Origin: Megachile rotundata
Taxonomy: Eukaryota > Arthropoda > Insecta > Hymenoptera > Megachilidae
DNA: 64,000 nucleotides
Direction: 5' to 3'
Assembly: GCF_050947335.1 (NCBI RefSeq)
Contig: NC_134989.1
Location: 11,277,501-11,341,500, forward strand
How positions within the stretch are numbered: the stretch's first letter is position 1; each line of letters begins with the position of its first letter. Positions 48,950 to 58,404 of this stretch are shown in pieces. The notes under the pieces were generated by a model that searched no databases, was not told where the DNA came from, and was given only the letters and a program-made list of their open reading frames with translations. A program made the position numbers and the translations under genes.

Positions 48950-49620
48950 CAAAATCCTACGAACTGAAGAACACAAAAACTCATGATTTCAAATCTTCAA
49001 AAATCCAAAAACCCATAAATCTAAAAATCCTAAGCTTATGAAACCCAAAATATAAAATTCTTAACACCTAAAATCCTGATAAACCAACACTGTAATCACA
49101 AAAACCCATAAATCCTACAATCCCAGAAATCCAAAAATCCCAACAATGCCAGAAACGCAAAAATTCAAGAACCCAGAAACCCAAGAATTCGAAAACCCAA
49201 GAACCTAAAAACCTAAGAACCCAGAAACGCAAGAACACCGATACCCAAGAACCCCGAAACCCAAGAACCCAGAAACCCAGAAACCCAAAAATCCAAAAAC
49301 CCAAAAACCCAGGAACCCAAAACCCAGAAACCCAAAAACCCAGGAACCCAAAACCCAGAAACCCAAGAACCCAGCACTCCAAGAACCCAGAAACCCAAAA
49401 ATTCAAGAACCCAAAAATCAAAAAACCCAAGAACCCAAAAATCAAAAAACCCAAGAACCCAGAAACCCAAAAAGCCAAAACCCAAAAATCCAAAAATCTA
49501 TAAATCCAAAAATCTAAAAATCCAAAAATCTATAAATCCAAAAATCAAAGAACTCTAAAACCCAGATACCCATAAACCCAAAACCTGAAGTATCAAAACC
49601 CATAAATTTCGAATTTCCAA
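48950..49620. repeat. Low-complexity array (AACCCAGAAACCCAAAAA)
   Basis: Words AAGAACCCAGAAACCC and AAAATCCAAAAACCC in tandem. The sense strand is TTTTTGGGTTTCTGGGTTC; hydrophobic frames (GFLGFWV type) there are artefacts. Confidence 0.9.
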
Positions 49621-51411
49621 AAACTCAGAGATGCAACGTTTACAATGCTAATCCCCTAATATCGGCAGCCCAAATACCAATTACCGAACGATCAATAAAT
49701 TTTTGAAGCAGTCATCGAATCCGACAGCTCATTGTAAGTATGAAATTCAATTATCGTGTATTAAACAATCGGTAGACAGCTTAAGTAATATAATCAGGGA
49801 AATCAGGTGGATCGGACTAGCAAGCTGAACTAATCAATTAGGATGAGCAGGATCAGAAGTAAGCGCTTAAGCTTTAGCATATAACTGACTGGAATCAAGT
49901 AATCAGAATTTACTAATCCGAACGAAACGTTACGTCCGTTGTTCGACTAAACGGATAAAATTCAAATCGCGCTCCATTCGAATAAAATTAATTAAAGGAA
50001 ATATCAAAATTAGAAAACTCGAAGGGCCGCAAATTTAGAAGTCTTGAGAGTCGTGTAATTTCCGACGTTAAAAATTCTTTTCGCCGACATTTTCCGCGGT
50101 CGTTTAATTAAACGACGTTTAACCGTCTCCCGACTTAACAATTTCGTAGTTAGAATCGATTCGTTGCGTCAGAAACGAGGAGGAAAAAAAATAAAACGCG
50201 AGAAGAAGGGAGTCTCGGTCGAGAGGACGCATTCTACATATATCGAGACACGTTAAAGTGAAAAACGTGAAAGGCTCTTGACACAGTTTCCACGCGGCGC
50301 AGCGAGAAACAGCGACTAGCTGGCTTTGGTGTGCGTTTACACGAGAACGATCGCAGCGTGAAAGCACGGGTATACGTATACGTATACATATGTATATCGA
50401 CGTTGTGTCGATCCGTGAACGAACGAGCGTGTGACGGATTCACGGTTGAGCGGTTCGTTTCGCCTGATCCAATAAGGGTAGCTAGATCGATTCCGCTTGT
50501 GTGGATCGGCCTTAAACCTTCGACCAGGTAGAAAGCCGAGGCCTCGACGCTTTCGAGCGAGCCAACACGCGTCACCCCGCTTTGACGCGTTTCTGTGTTT
50601 TAACCCCGCGAAAGCTGATCGTCGCGAGTCGACCGACTGATCTTATGAGCATCGATTCGAATACAATTCCGCTATCTTAATTCACACTTCGTAAACTTTC
50701 AAAGTTTTCAATCTTGAACCCCTCAATTTTTTAATTTTTATGTGCTGCAATTTCAATATTTTGAATATCTCATGTTTTTAAAGCTTTGAATTTTCAAAAT
50801 TTAGGGTGGTGAATTTTATTTTTGAAATTCAATAAAATCGTTCATTTTAAAAGGCTGCAATTTTTCAAAATTCTCTAACTTTCCTGAATTTTCAAAATCT
50901 ATCAGTTTTTTCATTTTTAGGTTTTCAAAGTATCAGATCTCCAAATTTATAAATATGACAATCCTTAAGTAAGGTTAAGAATCCCTAAACTTTAAAAATT
51001 CCTCAGATTTTGTAACTTTATAAAGTTAAAGTTCCTTCTGAAGTATCTCAAATGACCCAGGAACAGCAGATTCTTTAAATACTAAAATTTCCAAAATTCC
51101 CTAAATTCCAGAGAGACCCTCAAATTCAAAAATCCTTAAATTTAAAAATTTTCACAAATCTCCCAAATTCCCCAAATCCTAAAATTCCTTAAATTCCCAA
51201 AGTCACAAAATTTTCAAACATTAAAATGGTCAAATATCTAAGTTCTCAAATGTAGAATTTGCTAAATTTCCAAATCAAACAAATCCTCAGATTTCTAAAA
51301 TGTACCAAATTCCACAAATCCCCAAATTTCTAAAATTTCACAAATTGTAAACATCCCCCGAATCCCCCAAATACTAAAAATTACCAAAATTCCCCAACTC
51401 TAAACTGGGGA
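49621..51411. other. Unique intronic segment
   Basis: GC-richer island at 50090-50660 containing TACGTATACGTATACATATG; AT-rich low-complexity DNA 50700-51410. No gene recognised. Confidence 0.4.
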
Positions 51412-52315
51412 TCGAATTCCGACGCGTTGAGTTACTATGCGTCGAATTACCACGCGTTGAATTACCACGCGTGGAATTACTGCGTGTCGAATTACCACGC
51501 GTGGAATTACTACGTATCGAATTACCACGCGTCGAATTACCACGCGTCGAATTACCACGCATGGAATTACCACGCGTCGAATTACCACGCGTCTAATTAC
51601 TACGCGTTGAATTACCACGCGTCGAATTACCACACGTCGAATTACCACGCGCCGTATTACCACGCGTCGAATTACTACGCGTTGAATTACCACGCATCGA
51701 ATTACCACGCATGGAATTACCACGCATGGAATTACTACGCGTCGAATTACCACGCGTCGAATTACAACGCGTCGAATTACCACGCGTGGAATTACTACGC
51801 GTCGAATTACCACGCGTCGAATTACCACGCATCGAATTACCACGCGTCGAATTACTATGCGTTGAATTACCACGCGTCGAATTACCACGCATCGAGTAAC
51901 CACGCGTCGAATTACTACGCTTCGAATTACCACGCTTCGAATTACCACGCGTGGAATTACCACGCGTGGAATTACCACGCGTCGGATTACCACGCATGGA
52001 ATTACTACGCGTCGAATTACCACGCGCCGACTTACCACGCGCTGAATTACCACGCGTTGAATTACAACGCGTCGAATTACCACGCGTGGAATTACTACGC
52101 GTCGAATTACCACGCGTCGAATTACCATGCGTCGAGTTACCACGCGTCGAATCACCACGCGCCGAATTACCACGCGTCGAATTACCATGCGTCGAATTAC
52201 TATGCGTCGAAATACCACGCGTCGAATTACCACGCGTCAAATTACTATGCGTCGAATTACCACGCGTTGAATTACTACGCGTGGAATTACTACGCGTCGA
52301 ATTACCATGCGCCAT
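51412..52315. repeat. 15-bp CpG-rich minisatellite CACGCGTCGAATTAC, about 60 copies
   Basis: The 15-bp register is kept over about 900 bp with no indel; only point changes are seen (CGCGTTGAA, CGCGTGGAA, CGCATCGAA, TACTACGCG). It ends about 370 bp on the intron side of the exon B donor. The right flank (52316-52350) resembles that of the array at 54.6 kb. Confidence 0.98.
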
Positions 52316-52684
52316 AGACTCGAAATTATCCCTCTCGCGTCTGCAAATTCTAAATCTGCAAATTGTAAAGTATACAAAAACTAAAATTTCCAAAACTGCA
52401 AAATTGCACAACTTCTCCAATTTCTATAATTCCAAATCCCAGTCCCATCATCGCCTTCGTTATTATCGAATTATCACACGTTATCCCTCACGTCTCTCGT
52501 ACGAGACCGCTTTTTTCGAGCTCATTTATTTCGGCGCCAGATCAAAGAAAAAGTAGAATCGCACTTAGAGAAGTCGTAGAAAGCTTCGAAAACAAGGTCA
52601 GAGATAACGACGTGTTTCTGATGCTCGTAACGAGGTGTAATTTTTTTTTTAACAAAAAGAAGAAGAAACAGAACGTGGACTTAC
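52316..52684. other. Unique intron segment next to exon B donor
   Basis: Includes the GTAAGT donor at 52684-52679 and a poly-T/poly-A run near 52640-52670. No other feature seen. Confidence 0.5.
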
Positions 52685-52888
52685 CGGTGACTGGAGCCTC
52701 GATGTCGATCATAGTCTTCTCGGAACGCAGCAGGGCGGCTCCATCGTTCACTATACGAAGGGCTGCCGCCTCGTCGATCCTGCCCTCGAGGATAAAGTGT
52801 TGCTTCAGGATTTCCGGTCGCGGTCGATTCGTCTGAGGATCGAACACCTCTGCCACTGTCAGTTTGTGCGACGGCGGAAAGAGTACAT
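52685..52888 (-). CDS. CanA: Calcineurin A catalytic subunit, exon B (N-terminal segment of phosphatase domain)
   Basis: The exon is 204 nt, bounded by the acceptor TTTTGCAG|AT at 52889/52888 and a perfect donor ACCG|GTAAGT at 52685/52684, phase 1 at both ends. It encodes a completed Asp codon, then VLFPPSHKLTVAEVFDP and, further on, LKQHFILEGRIDEAAALR, DGAALLRSEKT and MIDIEAPVT. This is the segment just before the metallophosphatase core of calcineurin A (PP2B), the Ca2+/calmodulin-activated Ser/Thr phosphatase. The borders match the second coding exon known from animal calcineurin A genes. No frame damage is seen. It joins exon C across a 49-kb intron to give EAPVT-V-CGDIHG. The Met sometimes taken as a start inside this exon is internal, and the phosphatase N-terminus comes from upstream. 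15-bp CpG-rich repeat arrays lie on both sides. Confidence 0.93.
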
Positions 52889-54449
52889 CTGCAAAACGTA
52901 AACATTTGAAATTATTATAAGTTCAAACATTCAGAAAATAAAATTCATGAGTTTATAAAATTAATTTGTAAAATCAATTATTTTTCTTTCAGACAAATAC
53001 TACTATCTTACAATACACTTCCTCTTTTAGAATATTATAGATTTTTAGAATATTATTATTAGAATTTACTTTTAGAATATTATTATTAGACTTCTCTTTT
53101 AGAATAGTATTATTAGAATCTGCTTTTAGATTATACTACGGAGATTTATTTTTACCGTCGAGTTGGTTTCATATTTTTAGATGTCGAATTTCTATTCTTT
53201 TGTAACGTGTGGATATCGAAGAGATTTTTGAGGTTATTACTTGCTGAAGCTGTGGTATTTAAAAATATGATTCATTGTGTGTATGTTTGGAGATCACTCT
53301 TGGCAGACATTTTGAAGGATACTGCAAGGTATGATGGATTTTCTCGGGGAATTCGTGTGAAGTTTAATTGGTAGATTTTGAGGGGCTGAGTAAGTGGAAT
53401 GGTAGAAGGAGTATAGTGAAATGTGTGATGGTGTAGTGGTATGATAGAATTAATGATACACTATTAAAATAGTAGTGCAGTGAAGTAACAGAATAGTGGA
53501 ATAATAAAATATAAAAGTAGACTAAAATATCGCAGAAACAGCATAATAACAGTAAACAAAGTAGCAAAGTAATTAAAACAGTAAAGAAAAAAAATGTGCA
53601 AATATACATACGCACACTGTTAGCTTAACATATAAACGAATACTATATGAAGGTTAATTCTTAAATGCACCGCTGAAAGATTCGATCTCATCATCGGTAC
53701 ACACACAGTGGAAAGCGCTGTTTAATCAGTTATCCACATATCGCGATAAAAGTTAGCGGAAAATTCACGGAAATACACGGTAATTTCTCTCAAGAATCAT
53801 AAACTGGAAATGTACGATCTGGAGCAGAATGGAAAAATGAGAACTCGTTGACTCCGTAAATGGGTCACTAAATAATTAATGTCCAGGTTAGATTCAACTC
53901 GTTACAGCTTTTGTTAAACGAACGTTGAAATAACATGCAACGAAAGCATGAATTATTCAAAGCGACACCGTGGAAGTATCATTATAAATTTCTATAATTC
54001 ATCGACGATTTCGAAACTAAACTGAAGAGAAATAATTTCGAGAGATAAATTGGTTGATAAGAAAAATCAGTCTCGCTCTGTTTTCGATGCATAACGAAAA
54101 CATCGTGCTTTCAAAGAGAGAAAAATATATCACGTTTCTGCACAATCGTCGCCTCGTCAACGTTTCAAAAATTTCCCGTCATAAAAGAGACCACGAATCT
54201 CGGAAAAAAGCCACAAAGTCACGTTCGTGCCATAAAACGGGGTTCACTCCACAAATTACGCCCTGCTTATCGGTGCAACGCGTCTGCTGAAATTTTCTGC
54301 ATAAACAAAATAAAAAAGAAATTGTACGTGTGAACACGTACAGTTCTCTTAGTTATCACAAAGTTGTAGAAACATCGAAAATTTTAAATACGTTAAAAGT
54401 CAGCTAAGAGGATTTCTAGTGTGGAAGTTCACAATCGAGGATTTACATA

Positions 54450-54591
54450 GGGTGCTTCACAATTAGTGTAGGTCCATGAAATGGGAGGTAGCTGATGTGA
54501 TTCTGAATAAGATTTCCCTTTGCGAAAATGGCGTTTGAAGCTCCGTTTTAGAATTATTAAGGAAAAACACAGAGCAATCAGAGCGTGAGGA
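54450..54591 (+). repeat. Left terminal inverted repeat of the element
   Basis: Begins GGGTGCTTCACAATTAGTG just after TA. Contains AGATTTCCCTTTGCGAAAAT and GAATTATTAAGGAAAAACAC, both found in reverse complement at 55510-55652. Confidence 0.8.
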
Positions 54592-54600
54592 TTAGTTGTG

Positions 54601-55485
54601 CGCGTTGAATTATTACGCGTGGAATTACCGTGCATCGAATAACCACGCGTGGAATTACTATACGCGGAATTACCACGCATGGAATTACCACGCGTTGAAT
54701 TACCACGCGTTGAATTACTACGCGTCGAATTACTATCCGTAGAATTACCATGCGTGGAATTGCTACGTGTTGAATTACCACGCATCGAATTACCACGCGT
54801 CGAATCACCACGCGTCGAATTACCACGCATGGAATTACCACGCGTCGAATTACCACGCGTGGAACTATCACGCGTCGAATTACCACGCGTCGAATTACCA
54901 CGCGTCGAATTACCACGCGTGGAATTACTACGCGTCGAATTACCACGCGTGGAACTATCACGCGTCGAATTACCACGCGTGGAATTACTACGCGTCGAAT
55001 TACCACGCGTCGAATTACCACGCGTCGAATTACCACGCGTGGAACTATCACGCGTCGAATTACCACGCGTCGAATTACCACGCGTGGAATTACTACGCGT
55101 CGAATTACCACGCGTGGAACTATCACGCGTCGAATTACCATGCGTGGAATTACTACGCGTGAAACTACCACGCGTCGAATTACCACGCGTCGAATTACCA
55201 CGCGTGGAATTACTACGCGTGGAGCTACCACGCGTCGAATTACCACGCGTCGAATTACCATGCGTCGAATTACCACGCGTGGAATTACTACGCGTGGAAG
55301 TACCACGCGTCGAATTACCACGCGTCGAATTACCACGCGTCAAATTACCTCGCGTCGAATTACCACGCGTTGAATTACCACGCGTGGAATTGCTACGTAT
55401 TGAATTACTATGCGTAGAATTACCACGCGTTGAATTTCTACGCGTGGAATCACCACGCGTCGAATTACCATGCACCGCTAGATTC
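54601..55485. repeat. 15-bp CpG-rich minisatellite CGCGTCGAATTACCA, about 59 copies
   Basis: Same unit as 51412-52315 and again without indels. Sub-patterns such as CGCGTGGAACTATCACGCG recur, indicating local block duplication. Frames remain open on all phases because 15 is a multiple of 3 (GNSTR-type and VELPR-type peptides); these are not genes. Confidence 0.98.
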
Positions 55486-55509
55486 GAAACTGTCACTCTC
55501 ACATGCATA

Positions 55510-55652
55510 GTCCTCGCGCTTTGATTGGTCCGTGTTTTTCCTTAATAATTCAAAAACGAAGCTTCAAACCCCATGTTTGCAAAGGGAAATCTCAATCAGA
55601 ATCTCGTCAACTACACCCCAGCTCAAAGACCTACACTAGTTTTGAGACACCT
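55510..55652 (-). repeat. Right terminal inverted repeat of the element
   Basis: On the minus strand it begins AGGTGTCTCAAAACTAGTG and continues with AGATTTCCCTTTGCAAACAT and GAATTATTAAGGAAAAACAC, mirroring the left repeat. Confidence 0.8.
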
Positions 55653-56408
55653 TATAAATATTCTTTGATCTCTCATTATATCAAATTCGTGTCGATTTCA
55701 CAAATGTCTAAGACTTGATATTTCATAGGAGCAATGCGTGGCTACGTTGCGTAATTCAGTCGCAATTAATAACGGTTAATAAATATTGATGCAGTCGGAT
55801 ACGCAAACGGCGGCAACGTTATCGCGGCCGATCTCGTGCTCGGATTTCTGCAATTAATGCTTCGCACACATTCGCGAAAGTTCGCCGGGCGGTCTCTTTC
55901 TTCGGGGATGATGATTTATTGCCGGGTACACAGCCCTGCTTTATCGGTGCCCATTGTAAATTATTGTTTGCACACCCGTTCGTGCCGAGGAACAGCGGAA
56001 CATCTGACAGGAACACGGTGCGCGTATAATTACCATCGATGCAATCGCTACTTATTTCGTTATTATTCTGGATAAACGGATTTGGGGATCTAGGATGCTG
56101 CAATCTAGGGATTTGGACGTTTAGACATTTTCAAGTTCGTGGAGGTACATAGAAATGTAGCTATTTAGGAATCTAGGGAAATGACAATATAAGAATCTAG
56201 GAATCTAGAAGTCTAAGAATCTAACAAACCAGTAATCTGGTCATCTAGCAACCCAAAAACTTGCAAATCTCAATTTTCCTATTACCTTCCTCATCACAAA
56301 CATTAAATTGTATCACATCTTCAGGGTTGAAACTCTAAAAGCAGTTGACTAACCCCAATAATAAAAACGTCAAACATACCAAAAGTCCCCAAAAGTCCCA
56401 CAAATTAC

Positions 56409-58404
56409 CTGGTCTACACCTATCAGGAATCTGCATCCTCTTCCTCCTCGGTTCCTGAAGAGGACGCTTATCCACTTTCTTCATGTTTACCATTTTTATC
56501 GGCGCAGTAGATACAATGTTCGATTTCTCATCAACCTTCTCCGCGTTCAATTTCTGCGCAACGGACATATTCTTCCTCACGCGAGGCTGCCCGGTCCCCT
56601 CTCTGGAGACCATCTTCTTCAAGAACGAGTGAAACTTGTTCAAACTAGCATCCTCCGAGTTCTCGTCCACGAAGACATCGTCGCTACCTTCGCTGTCCGA
56701 CGAATCCGTGCTCTTCTCCTTCCGAGCGGAATTGTCAATACTGACCCCAGATGTCCGGGTAACGTCGTCCACGTTCGAGGACACGTTCGAGAAGTTCGAG
56801 TACACGGAACAGCTGCCGGAATTGACCCCGTTCTCACCGAACGAGCCGGACTGCGATTCCATCAGTTCGTTCACGGAGCTGGAAGCCGACTGCTCGGAGT
56901 CCACAGTCTTGCAGGAGTCGACTTCAAGGTCATCAGAGGATAGGTTGCTCATCCTGACCAGACTCTGAGAGTCCATGGTAGCTGTGTTGGAGTCTGCGAA
57001 GCTCTTCTGGTCCTCGTCCTTCGTCGTCGAAACGCAGGGAGAGTGGTACACGGACGGGGTGGGTTTCGACTCCTCTTCAGGGTCGAAGTAAACGGTCGAG
57101 CTGACCGAGGAGTACTTTGTAACGCCGGATGTGACGCTGCTCTCGCTGTACTTCAGCTGTCTAACGGGCAGCTCGTTCGATTCGTCGGACTTGATCCCGG
57201 ACCCGCTGCTCGATATCTCCTCCGCCATAGATTTGGACCTGTCCAACTTCCTGATGTAGTTATCCATCAGCGAGTCCTCTTCGCTCAGGATCGCGGTGGC
57301 TGCAGCGAGCATGTCGGACTCCGACAGACTCCTTCTCTTGCTGTCGTCGCTCTTCAGGGACTGAACCTCCCGTTCGCACAGACTGATCGACCTGGGCTTA
57401 TCCTCGCAGTCATCCTCCATGATGCTCTCGTTCGATTCCACCTCCACGGAGGTGGACACTCGATCGTACTCCTGGTCTTTGCTTCTATCCTCATCGAACG
57501 TGCTGCCGTTAGCTGACTTATTGTTGTTGGGTTCCGCACCGGGTGCCTCCTCGTCGATCCAGATGTCCCTGGTGGAGAGATAGACCGGCGAACGGGGGTA
57601 CACATACATGTAGCTCTTGAAGACCAGCTCCTTCTGCTCGGGGGTCAGGGTGTCCTTAAAGCTAACGTCTATAGCCTCCCTGAAGATGTCTGCACCCAGC
57701 AGCTCGTTCTTCTCGGGTGACTTTCGATCCTCTATCGGACTCACCAGTTTGTTGTTACTTTTCACCTTGTTCACCTGCAGCAACGCCTGGAACACCTCGG
57801 ACACCTCGTACAGGCTATGCTGCATGGACGCGTCATCGTCGCGCATCTGTTCGCATTCCAGCGAACTGTTGCCCTCTTCAGATTTCGCTGCAGTACTATT
57901 CAGAAAGCTACGAGTTTTGTTGAAAGATCGACTCAACGTGGGACTGAGCCCTGGCTGCTCCGAGTCGGACACCTTGCTGTCCGACAAATCCAGCAGCAAA
58001 CGACGCTGATGTTCTTGCACCAACATCTTCTTCAGGGTGGTGTTGTCTATACTGTGTCTTCTGCTAATCGGACTCCTCTCATCGCTGCTCGGAGTCGAAA
58101 ACCGAATGTTGAAACGCCTTTCTAGGGCTTTTTTCAGCTTGGCGATACCACTGCCAGGTGACTTCTCTTCGTCCTCGCAGACGGACGGTGACGGCCTTGA
58201 CTTGTTGAAGGAGTAAGCCTTCACTGGAGTGGTCGCCGGTGTGTTTGGGTGTTTAGGTGTGTCCAGATGCAGGGACTTTAGTTTGTGGATCAATTTCTCG
58301 ACCGCGGGACTCAGCTTCTTTTCAGGTATTAGGTACCGCTTTGGTCCCGGAGTGCTTCCGGCTACCGGAAGCTCGAACGAATCGGACAAACCGCTTTCGG
58401 ACAT
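56409..58404 (-). CDS. CanA: Long 5' coding exon (665 codons), probable N-terminal extension of calcineurin A
   Basis: An open frame of 665 codons starts at the ATG at 58404, the first Met after an in-frame TAG eight codons upstream, with A at -3. It runs to a splice donor CCAG|GTAATT at 56409/56408, phase 1. The composition is strongly protein-like and GC-richer than its surroundings. It is rich in Ser, Asp and Glu, with many S/T-P sites, several Arg-x-x-Ser sites (RRHS ~115-118, KRRS ~356-359, DRSKS ~388-392), an aromatic stretch VFKSYMYVYPRSPVYL (~261-276), and a basic cluster EPRRKR (~651-656). I recognise no enzymatic domain; most of it looks disordered. It ends PDRCRP-, and the split codon G|AT joins exon B to read DRCRPDVLFPPSH, which aligns without gaps with the canonical calcineurin A start (DRVVKAVPFPPSH in vertebrates). 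The coding status is secure; membership in the calcineurin transcript is inferred from phase and alignment. A separate gene is the alternative. Confidence 0.8.

Larger units (their letters stand above)
3575..52684 (-). other. Calcineurin A giant intron between exons B and C (49,110 bp)
   Basis: The donor is GTAAGT at 52684-52679 and the acceptor TTTCAG ends at 3575, both on the minus strand. The phase-1 junction restores the invariant PVTVCGDIHG sequence, so the two exons belong together. More than a third of the intron is tandem repeat. One mariner relic is present, and I see no intact nested gene. Confidence 0.85.
54450..55652. mobile_element. TA-flanked inverted-repeat (MITE/foldback-like) element with internal 15-bp minisatellite
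   Basis: 54450-54591 and 55510-55652 are inverted repeats of each other, ~142 bp and clearly homologous. The outer ends are GGGTGCTTCACAATTAGTG versus AGGTGTCTCAAAACTAGTG on the opposite strand, and inner parts share GAATTATTAAGGAAAAACAC. TA lies at 54448-54449 and 55653-54654-equivalent position 55653-55654, matching a TA target duplication as in Tc1/mariner-type elements. The interior is the 15-bp array. No transposase is encoded, so it would be non-autonomous. Confidence 0.78.
52889..56408 (-). other. Calcineurin A intron between exons A and B (3,520 bp)
   Basis: The intron is bounded by GTAATT at the 5' end and TTTTGCAG at the 3' end on the minus strand; both sides are phase 1. It contains a TA-flanked inverted-repeat element carrying a 15-bp minisatellite (54450-55652). 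The stretches 52889-54449 and 55653-56408 are unique AT-rich sequence with no recognisable genes; a short run of TTTTAGAATATTATTATTAG-type repeats lies near 53020-53125. Confidence 0.8.

Noticed and set aside
49068..49493. Hydrophobic GFLGFWV-type protein that looks like membrane segments
   Set aside because: Translation of the AACCCAGAAACCC low-complexity array on its complementary strand.
51400..52556. 200-300-codon open frames (GNSTR, VELPR, NYHAS, VVIRR repeats) on both strands
   Set aside because: All derive from the 15-bp array; simultaneous openness in up to six frames is expected from the unit and not evidence of a repeat protein.
52612..52836. Start codon within exon B as the calcineurin N-terminus
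   Set aside because: The frame extends upstream through FPPSHKL to a proper CAG acceptor, and the phase matches exon A; the Met lies inside the trailing Val-Ala-Glu-Val segment region and is not needed.
54429..55524. 359-codon frame on minus strand and 291-codon frame on plus strand
   Set aside because: Same 15-bp array plus the inverted-repeat flanks; not a gene.
56636..57516. Plus-strand frames of 100-157 codons opposite exon A
   Set aside because: Shadows of the long minus-strand coding exon.
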